Shown one piece after another: positions 35,154-41,649 of a stretch of 41,649 bases of DNA. The DNA is taken from assembly GCF_000525775.1 (NCBI RefSeq), contig NZ_JALU01000030.1, forward strand, positions 1-41,649, written 5' to 3'. Within the stretch, counting starts at the first letter, position 1. Each line of letters opens with the position of its first letter. Both the position numbers and the translations under genes were made by a program. Source of the stretch: Mogibacterium timidum ATCC 33093. Lineage in GTDB: Bacteria > Bacillota > Clostridia > Peptostreptococcales > Anaerovoracaceae. Below the pieces are notes generated by a model. The model did no database searches. It saw nothing but the letters and a program-made list of their open reading frames with translations, and was not told the DNA's origin.

Positions 35154-35173
35154 AAAAAAGGGGCCGAAGCCCC
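35154..35173 (-). terminator. terminator of the perR-rubrerythrin unit
   Basis: On the minus strand GGGGC (35169-35173) pairs with GCCCC (35160-35164) around a TTCG loop, followed by six T (35154-35159). Confidence 0.92.
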
Positions 35174-35211
35174 GCTTAATATCGTAATAGTAGCTGCACC
35201 GGGGAAGAGCT

Positions 35212-35754
35212 CTAGCCGAAGTATCTCTCAAGTAGACCCTTGAACGCCTTTCCGTGTCTAGCCTCGTCCCTTGCCATCTCGTGAACTGTGTCGTGGATAG
35301 CATCAAGGTTAGCTGCCTTAGCTCTCTTGGCAAGGTCGAACTTACCGGCCGTTGCACCGTTCTCAGCATCAACTCTCATCTGAAGGTTCTTCTTGGTGCT
35401 GTCTGTGATAACATCTCCGAGAAGCTCTGCAAACTTGGAAGCGTGCTCTGCCTCTTCCCAAGCTGCCTTCTCATAATATAGACCAACCTCTGGATATCCC
35501 TCTCTGTGAGCAACTCTTGCCATAGCCAGGTACATACCTACCTCGCTGCACTCTCCCTCAAAGTTAGCTTTTAGATCAGCTATAATATCTTCGTCAGCAC
35601 CCTGAGCAACACCTACAACATGCTCAGCTGCCCATTCCATCTCGCCTTCCTGTTTAGTGAACTTCTCTGCAGGAACTCCACATACCGGGCACTTCTCCGG
35701 TGCCTGATCTCCCTCATGAACATAACCACATACCTGACATACAAACTTAGCCAT
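35212..35754 (-). CDS. reverse rubrerythrin
   Basis: This 180-aa peroxide- and oxygen-scavenging diiron protein has its rubredoxin domain at the N-terminus ([10 protein letters not shown] at 6-15, CPVCG at 22-26), the reverse of classical rubrerythrin. The four-helix domain follows with [19 protein letters not shown] and [11 protein letters not shown] carrying the diiron ligands. In Clostridium such proteins, fed by NADH via rubredoxin reductases, are among the strongest PerR-controlled genes. GGAAGGGAGTATGAA precedes the ATG. It follows the PerR-type gene by 59 bp and ends at a strong terminator. Confidence 0.94.
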   Translation of the reverse strand: MAKFVCQVCGYVHEGDQAPEKCPVCGVPAEKFTKQEGEMEWAAEHVVGVAQGADEDIIADLKANFEGECSEVGMYLAMARVAHREGYPEVGLYYEKAAWEEAEHASKFAELLGDVITDSTKKNLQMRVDAENGATAGKFDLAKRAKAANLDAIHDTVHEMARDEARHGKAFKGLLERYFG

Positions 35755-35813
35755 TTCATACTCCCTTCCTCAGCTGTGCTGAAATAAAATTATAAAGTCG
35801 TCTTGTTAATCAT

Positions 35814-36197
35814 CTATGCACGCTTGTTAGACATGCACTCCGGGCAGATGCCATAGAAATTGACTTCACACCCCTCTATCGTACCGCCAAAATTCTTCCG
35901 GCCGATCTCAACGATCCGATTATTATCCGCATCAAGGTCTAAGACTGCGCCACATCTGTTACAGAAGAAATGCGCATGAGGCTTGACATTATAATCATAC
36001 CTTGTAGCTCCATCCGTAATGATTGCAGAAACCTCTCCCATATCTTCGAGCTGCTTGAGATTCCTATATACAGTCGCAATACTAAGATTAGGCATGCTGC
36101 TCTTAAGCTCTGTATACAGAGTTTCAGCGGTCGGGTGGTCTTTCCTGTCAGATAATTGGTTCTTGATCGCTTCACGCTGTTTGCTATACTTAATCAT
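35814..36197 (-). CDS. perR: Fur-family regulator, PerR type
   Basis: The 127-aa protein is a winged-helix repressor. Residues expected for PerR are present: His21 (HPTAETLY), Asp68 in RYDYNVKPHAH, His74, His76 and Asp87/Asp89, plus the structural zinc cysteines 79, 82, 118 and 121. The Asp in the RYD motif is the usual PerR mark that separates it from Fur. The N-terminus is about 16 residues shorter than in B. subtilis PerR. An in-frame stop lies two codons before the ATG, and the GGAG is 15 bases away, unusually far. Two PerR-box-like sites over its own promoter suggest autoregulation. Confidence 0.87.
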   Translation of the reverse strand: MIKYSKQREAIKNQLSDRKDHPTAETLYTELKSSMPNLSIATVYRNLKQLEDMGEVSAIITDGATRYDYNVKPHAHFFCNRCGAVLDLDADNNRIVEIGRKNFGGTIEGCEVNFYGICPECMSNKRA

Positions 36198-36224
36198 TAG
36201 TTAATAATTAGTCTCCTTTAATTT

Positions 36225-36254
36225 TAATAATCATTATCGTTATCATTATTATAC
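36225..36254 (-). promoter_or_regulatory. two adjacent PerR-box-like operators
   Basis: The 15-bp windows 36225-36239 and 36240-36254 match the PerR consensus TTATAATNATTATAA at 11 and 12 of 14 defined positions. The second covers the -10 hexamer, the first the expected start site. The array of GATAAT-like hexamers also resembles a Fur box. Confidence 0.65.
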
Positions 36255-36275
36255 TCGTATAAAATATCTTGTCAA
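36248..36275 (-). promoter_or_regulatory. consensus promoter of perR-rubrerythrin
   Basis: On the minus strand a perfect TTGACA (36270-36275) and a perfect TATAAT (36248-36253) are 16 bp apart. The start would be near 36241, 44 bases before the ATG. Confidence 0.85.
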
Positions 36276-36378
36276 CAATTAAATTGAAAAAAATTAAAGT
36301 TAATCAATTAATCTGTCTTCTATATTGATATTATCAGCGTGTTATGCTACTCTAACTATAGTGAAGGAGGCGTATTCC

Positions 36379-36789
36379 ATGAAAATTCAGAAGTCTTCAG
36401 AAGATTATTTAGAGACAATGCTGATGCTGAGTGAGCAGAGAGGTTATGTCAAGTCTATCGATATCGCAAGACACCTCGACGTAACTAAGCCCAGCGTTTC
36501 GTATGCTACTAAAAGATTAAGAGAAAACGGTTACATAACTATGGATGATGACGGGCTGATTCATCTAACCGAATCCGGCCTTGCAATCGCAACAAAGATT
36601 TACGACAGGCACAAGATGCTCTCGCGTTTCTTGCTTCTGCTCGGTATTGACAAGGATACTGCGGACGAAGACGCTTGTAAGATTGAGCATGACATAAGTC
36701 AGGCTACTTACGAAGCAATATGTAATCACGTTAACAACTTCCTTGCCGAGTGCCCGGCTATGAATCATGACCATGAACCGACAGCATAG
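36379..36789 (+). CDS. DtxR/MntR-family metal-dependent regulator
   Basis: The 136-aa protein has an N-terminal winged helix (SSEDYLETML, VTKPSVSYATKRL recognition helix about 35-47) and the dimerisation domain; the C-terminal SH3-like domain of DtxR is missing, as in MntR. By alignment with B. subtilis MntR the metal residues are Asp9, Glu12, His78, Cys100, Glu103 and His104. Asp9 is MntR-like, but Cys100 stands where MntR has glutamate and DtxR/IdeR has cysteine. GAAGGAGG precedes the ATG. It is divergent from perR, with 181 bp between starts, and ends 38 bp before a strong terminator. Confidence 0.9.
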   Translation: MKIQKSSEDYLETMLMLSEQRGYVKSIDIARHLDVTKPSVSYATKRLRENGYITMDDDGLIHLTESGLAIATKIYDRHKMLSRFLLLLGIDKDTADEDACKIEHDISQATYEAICNHVNNFLAECPAMNHDHEPTA

Positions 36790-36827
36790 TCTCTGCAGTT
36801 ATCCGCTGCAGATTATGTAAGCGCTTT

Positions 36828-36853
36828 TACCACCCTCGCGGGTGGTATTTTTT
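36828..36853 (+). terminator. terminator of the DtxR-family gene
   Basis: TACCACCC (36828-36835) pairs with GGGTGGTA (36840-36847) around TCGC, followed by six T (36848-36853). Confidence 0.94.
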
Positions 36854-37159
36854 GCTTTAATATTTTTTACACAGCAGATTTCACATTTGTAATTTGCCAC
36901 ACCTAACAGCAATACTTTATGTGTGTCCATACAATCTCAACCTTCAAAGTGTTTAAAATTATTTATATTCTTTAAATAAGGTTTACTTGCCAAAAAATAT
37001 ATGGCAAAATTTCCTTGTGATACTTCGTCACTTCTGCCATACGTTAGTGTGTTTTCTTCATTGTTTTAACCCATTATTTTAGCAATCTCGTCAGCGGAAT
37101 ATGAGCCAAAATATGAAGCGTACGTTATTGCTTTCACACCTTATCAAGGAGGTTAACCA
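36854..37159. other. 306-bp AT-rich non-coding gap
   Basis: No open frame or RNA was recognised. An inverted repeat TTGCCA (36987-36992) N9 TGGCAA (37002-37007) is present, with another TTTGCCA at 36893-36899. The gap ends in a very strong ribosome-binding site (AAGGAGGTTAACC) for the truncated transporter, so it probably holds that gene's former promoter and operator. Confidence 0.6.
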
Positions 37160-37699
37160 ATGACAGAAATTGAAAGAAAGCACAAATATCCGATAGCCTT
37201 TTGGATTTGTGGATGTACGGAGATCTTTGAACGCCTCTCCTTCTATTTAGGTCGTTCTCTAATTCTGGTATTTGTTTCGACGGCAGTTGCATCCGGCGGA
37301 CTCGGCCTCGCTGATACAACCGCAGCCAAGATGCAGGCAGACATTACGGCATATTCATATCTAGCAGGTTTCATCGGCGCATTTATAACAGATAGATTTG
37401 TCGGCGCGAGATATACTACACCTGTAGGAGCACTCATCATTTCATTTGGCTACTTTGCCGGCTCTATGGCGCACGACGCCAAGCTTGTGTACGTCATGAT
37501 ATTCTGCGTAGCGTTTGGCCTCGGGTTATTTAAAACCGGACCTCTGATCGGAAGAGTAGTAAAGCCTGAGCAGCTTAACTCCGCATACTCAATTCGCTAT
37601 TCCCTTGTAAATATCGGAGCATTCTTCGGACCTCTGCTTGCCGGGATCCTATATCAGTACACCTTCAAGACCGGTGATTTGCTGGGATTCAGACCTTAG
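37160..37699 (+). pseudogene. truncated POT/PTR-family peptide transporter (MFS)
   Basis: The 179-aa product matches the N-terminal half of a proton-coupled oligopeptide transporter, normally about 450-500 aa. The start KYPIAFWICGCTEIFERLSFY holds the POT E-x-x-E-R-like segment (TEIFER), and five or so hydrophobic segments follow (about 33-48, 62-85, 87-106, 111-135, 146-168). The frame ends at TAG after GFRP, and no continuation is visible in any frame in the 113 bases before the next gene. The C-terminal half is therefore deleted rather than frameshifted. The ribosome-binding site is intact. A functional half-size carrier cannot be excluded. Confidence 0.8.
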
Positions 37700-37740
37700 C
37701 TCACTCTTCGTTTAGTCATATCGTATGAACACCGTATAAG

Positions 37741-37771
37741 AAAAGCCCAAGCTCGATTGAACTTAGGCTTT
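37741..37771. terminator. hairpin after the aminopeptidase gene
   Basis: AAGCCCAAG (37743-37751) pairs with CTTAGGCTT (37762-37770), nine pairs including one G-U. On the minus strand TTTTCTT follows. It also closes the rightward truncated transporter. Confidence 0.75.
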
Positions 37772-37812
37772 ATCTGCACAGGTGTCGATTTTACTGATCT
37801 ATGATATGTCAA

Positions 37813-39603
37813 TTAAATCTCTCTTGTGTATTTAGCAAGGTATTCTTTCTCGTCCTCTTCCAGGTATGGCGCGATGACCTCGTATACATGCTTGTGGTAA
37901 TCGTTGAGCTGCTTACGCTCTTCTGCTGTCATGTATTCCGGATCGATAGCATCCAGGTCGAATGGAACTAGTGTGATTGGCTCAAATTTGAGGAATTTGC
38001 CGTACTCATTTACTTCATCCAGTACGCAGAGAAGTTCGTTCTCCAGACGTATTCCGTGCGAATCAGTGATGTAGATACCGGGCTCATCTGTGATGACCAT
38101 GCCTTCATCGATTACGCACTGGTTACCCTTTCTGTATACCCAACGGAAGCTTGCAGGACCTTCGTGGATGTTTAGCAGATATCCTACTCCATGACCGGTT
38201 CCGTGATTGAAGTTGAGATGACGATCCCAGAAAGGCTTTCTTGCGTAAGCATCGAGGATTACGCCGTTGCAGCCGTAGAGAAACCTGGCATTTGCCAGCG
38301 ACAGGTTACTGATAGCAACTAGAGTAAAGTCCTTCTTCATCTGATCTGTAACCTCCCCCAGTACATATGTCCTGGTGATGTCAGTCGACCCCTCGTAGAA
38401 GCCGGCACCGGTATCTGTGAGGTGCATTCCCTTTGGCAGCACCGGAATATCCGACTCCGGAGTTGGCGCATAGTGTACAATTGCAGCATGAGCACCATAT
38501 GAAGAAATAGGCTCAAAGCTTGGACGAATAAAGTTGCCCATCTCCTTGCGGAACTCGTCAAGCTTGTCGGAAACGCTGATTTCGGTCATCTCAATCTTAC
38601 CCACATTTTCCTTGAGCCACTTCATGAAGCGCAGATGCGCAATGCTATCCTTGATCTGGGCCTTTCGGATGTTCTCGAGCTCAACAGGATTCTTGACGTT
38701 CTTGAATATCATCTCAGGATTCATCACATCAATCTTCTTAACTGAATCAGGAATGTTGCAGAACATTGCATAATTAACCTTAGAAGCATCCAGCATCAGC
38801 TTAGCATCTGCAGGAATATGCTTGATGTCCTCATAAATATCGTTATATGGATGCAGCACTACTCCGTCAGCCGTGAGGTGTGCCTTAATCTCGTCGCTCA
38901 GCTTACGTTCGTCTATGTACAGGTGATATGCCTTGTCGTCCATCAGAGCATAGGACAGAATGAGCGGGAAGAAATCAATATCATCTCCACGGATATTAAG
39001 AGTCCAGCAGATGTCATCAATCGTAGTTACTACGTGCATATCAGCTTCTGCAGCTGCCATCTTTTCACGGATATCGGAAAGCTTATCAGCCACGGTCTTA
39101 CCTGCGTATTTAACGTCAAGCTCAAATGCAGGCTTCTCGGATAACGGTGGCCTGTCAGTCCAAATCTCATCAATAAGGTCAAGGCTGTACTCGATGCAGC
39201 CGCCGTGTTTAAGAGCTATACCTTCATAAAGAGAACCTTCGTCCATCGATACAACTCTGCCGTCAAAGCCGAGCTTATCTCCCTTAACGAGCTTGCTGTC
39301 CAGGAATGCATCCAGAGTAGGAACTCCAGGTTCTCCCATCTTCATCAGCTCAACGGTTGTTCCCTCCAGCTGCGCACCCGCCTGCAGGAAGTATCTGCCG
39401 TCTACCCACAGCCATGCTCCGTCCAGACCGATTACTGCAGTTCCGGCAGATCCGGAGAATCCTGTAATAAACTTTCTAGCCTTAAAATGCTCACCGACAT
39501 ACTCACTCTGGTGGAAATCAGCAGTTGGAACTACATAGTAATTGATTCCGTTCTCCTGCATCTTGGCGCGAAGTGCAGCAAGCCTCTCCTGAATTACATT
39601 CAT
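37813..39603 (-). CDS. pepP: Xaa-Pro aminopeptidase (M24B), long cytosolic form
   Basis: The enzyme removes the N-terminal residue from peptides with proline in position 2, useful in peptide and amino-acid catabolism. The 596-aa protein has two creatinase-type N domains (about 1-310), the M24 pita-bread domain (about 315-530) and the C-terminal extension of the APP1 form. Metal ligands are Asp397, Asp408 (DTGAGFYEGSTD), His471 (HGTGHGVG), Glu507 (TDEPGIY) and Glu521 (ENELL). AAAGGAGACTTTAA precedes the ATG. A single gene with an extended -10 promoter upstream and a terminator hairpin downstream. Confidence 0.96.
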   Translation of the reverse strand: MNVIQERLAALRAKMQENGINYYVVPTADFHQSEYVGEHFKARKFITGFSGSAGTAVIGLDGAWLWVDGRYFLQAGAQLEGTTVELMKMGEPGVPTLDAFLDSKLVKGDKLGFDGRVVSMDEGSLYEGIALKHGGCIEYSLDLIDEIWTDRPPLSEKPAFELDVKYAGKTVADKLSDIREKMAAAEADMHVVTTIDDICWTLNIRGDDIDFFPLILSYALMDDKAYHLYIDERKLSDEIKAHLTADGVVLHPYNDIYEDIKHIPADAKLMLDASKVNYAMFCNIPDSVKKIDVMNPEMIFKNVKNPVELENIRKAQIKDSIAHLRFMKWLKENVGKIEMTEISVSDKLDEFRKEMGNFIRPSFEPISSYGAHAAIVHYAPTPESDIPVLPKGMHLTDTGAGFYEGSTDITRTYVLGEVTDQMKKDFTLVAISNLSLANARFLYGCNGVILDAYARKPFWDRHLNFNHGTGHGVGYLLNIHEGPASFRWVYRKGNQCVIDEGMVITDEPGIYITDSHGIRLENELLCVLDEVNEYGKFLKFEPITLVPFDLDAIDPEYMTAEERKQLNDYHKHVYEVIAPYLEEDEKEYLAKYTREI

Positions 39604-39663
39604 TTAAAGTCTCCTTTCAAATATAAGTAATATATAAATAATGGTTATAAACGTCTACACTTG

Positions 39664-39692
39664 ATTATATCATCAGAGAGCTTCAGTTTAAA
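39664..39692 (-). promoter_or_regulatory. pepP promoter with overlapping inverted repeat
   Basis: On the minus strand TGA-TATAAT (-10 at 39664-39669, extended) lies 17 bp from TTTAAA (39687-39692). The arms GAGAGCT (39676-39682, in the spacer) and AGCTCTC (39708-39714) form a 7-bp inverted repeat around the -35. Confidence 0.5.
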
Positions 39693-39772
39693 TATTCTAA
39701 TTTATACAGCTCTCATTTGACCGGCCGTTCCGGGTCTCTAACACCTATCTGCCGATATAGCATCCTGAGACC

Positions 39773-41443
39773 TTAAGACAATCCGATGATAGTACCGTCT
39801 GACTTGATATCCATGCCGTTAGCAGCAGGCACCTTAGGAAGTCCCGGCATAGTCATAATTGAACCTGTCAGAGCCACGATAAAGCCCGCTCCGGCGGATA
39901 CTCGGAGCTCTCTAACTGTGATCCTGAATCCGGTGGGAGCACCCAGCAGCTTGGCATCGTCAGAAAAGGAATACTGAGTCTTGGCAACACAGATTGGGAA
40001 CTTGTCGTATCCAAGCTTGTTAAGCTCATTAATCTGCTTCTGAGCTGCTGCTGTAAAGTCGACGCCATCAGCTCTGTAGATTTCCTTGGCGATTTTTTCC
40101 ATCTTCTCCTCAATAGTCATGTCGAGGTCATATAGAGGCTTAAAATCTGCTGTTCCTTCCTCGCAAATCCTAATGACTTCCTCGGCAAGCTCCATACCGC
40201 CGGCAGAGCCCTTTGCGAACACCTCTGAAAGGACCACTTTCACGCCGTATTCCTCGCAGATCTTATCCAGCAGCTCCAACTCAGCCTCGGTGTCTGTAGG
40301 AAATCTGTTGATGGCTACCACCGATGGTACACCAAATTTTACGACATTTTCTATATGTCTGATCAGGTTAGATGAACCGGCCTTGAGAGCCTCCTGATTT
40401 TCCTCCGAGAGATTATCCTTAGACACTCCGCCATTCATTTTAAGTGCACGAACTGTAGCCACTATTACGACACAATCCGGTTTTAAGCCGGCATATCTGC
40501 ACTTTATGTCAAAGAATTTTTCAGCACCAAGGTCCGCCCCAAAGCCTGCCTCAGTTATTACGTAGTCACCCAGCTTGAGCGCTGTCTGCGTCGCAACTAC
40601 GGAGTTGCAGCCATGAGCTATGTTAGCAAACGGCCCGCCATGGATGAATGCCGGTGTGTTGTCGAGCGTCTGCACCAGATTAGGCTTGATCGCATCCTTG
40701 AGCAGCAGAGCCATTGCTCCGGTTGCCTCCAGATCACCGGCAGTTACGGCCTCGCCATCGTAGTTATAGGCAACTACCATCTTGGACAGTCTCTCCTTGA
40801 GATCCTCCAGGTCAGTTGCAAGGCATAGGATCGCCATAATTTCAGAAGCAACTGTAATATCAAATCCGTCCTCACGAGTCACGCCATCAGCCTTGCCGCC
40901 AAGACCGATTACGATGTTACGAAGTGCACGGTCATTCATATCTACAACGCGCTTCCATACAATCTTCTTAGTTACGATTCCAAGCTTGTTACCCTGATGA
41001 ATATGGTTATCAAGCAGTGCTGCCAGCAGATTGTGAGCTGAGGTTATAGCGTGAAAATCACCTGTGAAATGAAGGTTGATATCGTCCATTGGAACTACCT
41101 GTGAGTAACCGCCGCCTGCAGCGCCGCCCTTGATACCGAAGCAAGGACCTAGTGACGGTTCACGAAGAGTCGTGATTGTCTTCTTGCCCAGCTTGCTGAG
41201 TGCCATCGATAATCCAACATTAGTTGTCGTTTTACCTTCTCCGGCAGGGGTTGGGTTAATAGCGGTAACGAGCACAAGCTTGCCGTTCTCTCTATTCATA
41301 TTCTCCTTTATGTAGGAGTAAGATAGCTTAGCCTTGTATTTTCCATATTGCTCCAGCTCATCGCCCGGTATATCGAGAGCTTTAGCAACTTCAGTGATTG
41401 GAAGCATATGCGCTTCCTGAGCAATTTGAACATCTGTCTTCAT
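39773..41443 (-). CDS. fhs: formate-tetrahydrofolate ligase
   Basis: Fhs makes 10-formyltetrahydrofolate from formate, THF and ATP, an entry step to one-carbon metabolism and the methyl branch of the Wood-Ljungdahl pathway. The 556-aa protein has the P-loop [17 protein letters not shown] (about 63-79) and [14 protein letters not shown], and ends with [14 protein letters not shown]. The ATG at 41443 is preceded by GTGGAGG five bases away; the GTG four codons earlier lies inside that ribosome-binding site. No other one-carbon gene is adjacent. An imperfect GGTCTC/GAGACC hairpin (39733-39772) follows the stop directly but lacks a U-run. Confidence 0.97.
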   Translation of the reverse strand: MKTDVQIAQEAHMLPITEVAKALDIPGDELEQYGKYKAKLSYSYIKENMNRENGKLVLVTAINPTPAGEGKTTTNVGLSMALSKLGKKTITTLREPSLGPCFGIKGGAAGGGYSQVVPMDDINLHFTGDFHAITSAHNLLAALLDNHIHQGNKLGIVTKKIVWKRVVDMNDRALRNIVIGLGGKADGVTREDGFDITVASEIMAILCLATDLEDLKERLSKMVVAYNYDGEAVTAGDLEATGAMALLLKDAIKPNLVQTLDNTPAFIHGGPFANIAHGCNSVVATQTALKLGDYVITEAGFGADLGAEKFFDIKCRYAGLKPDCVVIVATVRALKMNGGVSKDNLSEENQEALKAGSSNLIRHIENVVKFGVPSVVAINRFPTDTEAELELLDKICEEYGVKVVLSEVFAKGSAGGMELAEEVIRICEEGTADFKPLYDLDMTIEEKMEKIAKEIYRADGVDFTAAAQKQINELNKLGYDKFPICVAKTQYSFSDDAKLLGAPTGFRITVRELRVSAGAGFIVALTGSIMTMPGLPKVPAANGMDIKSDGTIIGLS

Positions 41444-41486
41444 GATATCCTCCACAAAAAACTATGTACCACAAGCATACAACATC

Positions 41487-41526
41487 ATTATACGCATGTA
41501 CGTATAAGCAAACAATATGTACATGC
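41487..41526 (-). promoter_or_regulatory. fhs promoter with 12-bp inverted repeat
   Basis: On the minus strand TTGTTT (41510-41515) and TATAAT (41487-41492) are 17 bp apart; start near 41480. GCATGTACGTAT (41494-41505) and ATATGTACATGC (41515-41526) form an inverted repeat with 11 of 12 positions matched and a 9-bp spacer, covering the promoter spacer and the -35. It is upstream of the start, so it acts as DNA, as an operator would. Confidence 0.7.
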
Positions 41527-41649
41527 ATCATAAAATAATTTAATAAATTCAACTTATTTAAATATTTTATTTATTACATGCGTTCCCCTGCTGCAGCCTG
41601 CTTGTTGGCTTATAGGACAAAAAACGTGTTTTGCTAATCCCAGTAAGAA

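Noticed and set aside
41456-41649. THF riboswitch in the fhs leader
   Set aside because: The expected conserved core was not found, and the inverted repeat lies upstream of the predicted transcription start.

Overview
The window comes from a low-to-mid-GC Firmicute of the class Clostridia, most likely an obligate anaerobe that lives by amino-acid (Stickland) fermentation. The signs are a complete reductive branch built on a 2-hydroxyacyl-CoA dehydratase, two butyrate-kinase paralogues, EtfAB with an acyl-CoA dehydrogenase, formate-tetrahydrofolate ligase, reverse rubrerythrin with a PerR-type regulator, and a SAM-I riboswitch on metK. The gene content would fit the Anaerovoracaceae (Clostridiales family XIII: Eubacterium/Mogibacterium-like organisms), but the assignment below class level is an inference. 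No phage, insertion sequence, CRISPR array, tRNA or rRNA gene was seen.

Layout. 0-5 kb: DUF2207 membrane protein, typA and a first butyrate kinase run leftwards into a long perfect hairpin. 5.1-6.6 kb: dCMP deaminase and dapB run rightwards and end at a hairpin shared with the convergent flavoprotein gene. 6.6-11.4 kb: two flavoproteins and metK, with a complete SAM-I riboswitch (aptamer, antiterminator, terminator, near-consensus promoter). 11.4-15 kb, rightward: an unrecognised 423-aa protein, a 299-bp non-coding stretch with a DnaA-box cluster, an AlaX-like tRNA-editing protein and a cytidylate-kinase-like protein. 15.1-18.7 kb, leftward: an A24 prepilin-peptidase-like gene, truA, scpA, scpB and rluB, the last four linked by 13-14 bp gene overlaps. 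18.8-22.3 kb, leftward: an rRNA methyltransferase, an alpha/beta hydrolase and an acetyl-CoA transferase-family gene.

22.5-32.7 kb is the centrepiece: one leftward operon hadI-hadB-hadC-hadA-ldhA-acdB-etfB-etfA-buk, from a near-consensus promoter framed by an inverted repeat to a GAAA-tetraloop terminator. LdhA reduces a 2-oxoacid, HadA loads CoA, HadI activates HadBC for dehydration, AcdB/EtfAB reduces the enoyl-CoA (probably with electron bifurcation to ferredoxin), and a butyrate kinase at the end could yield ATP from an acyl phosphate. The order differs from the ldhA-hadAIBC-acdB-etfBA order known from Clostridioides difficile, and a kinase in the same transcript is unusual because HadA already recycles CoA.

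32.9-35.1 kb: a three-gene unit of two small membrane proteins around a DUF2130 protein with a PD-(D/E)XK-like core. 35.2-36.8 kb: a PerR-type regulator and reverse rubrerythrin, divergent from a DtxR/MntR-type regulator, with two adjacent PerR-box-like sites over a consensus promoter. 37.2-37.7 kb: a truncated POT-family transporter. 37.8-41.5 kb: Xaa-Pro aminopeptidase and formate-tetrahydrofolate ligase, the latter with a 12-bp inverted repeat over its promoter. Many starts were moved downstream from the longest open frame because a Shine-Dalgarno site and family length support a later codon.
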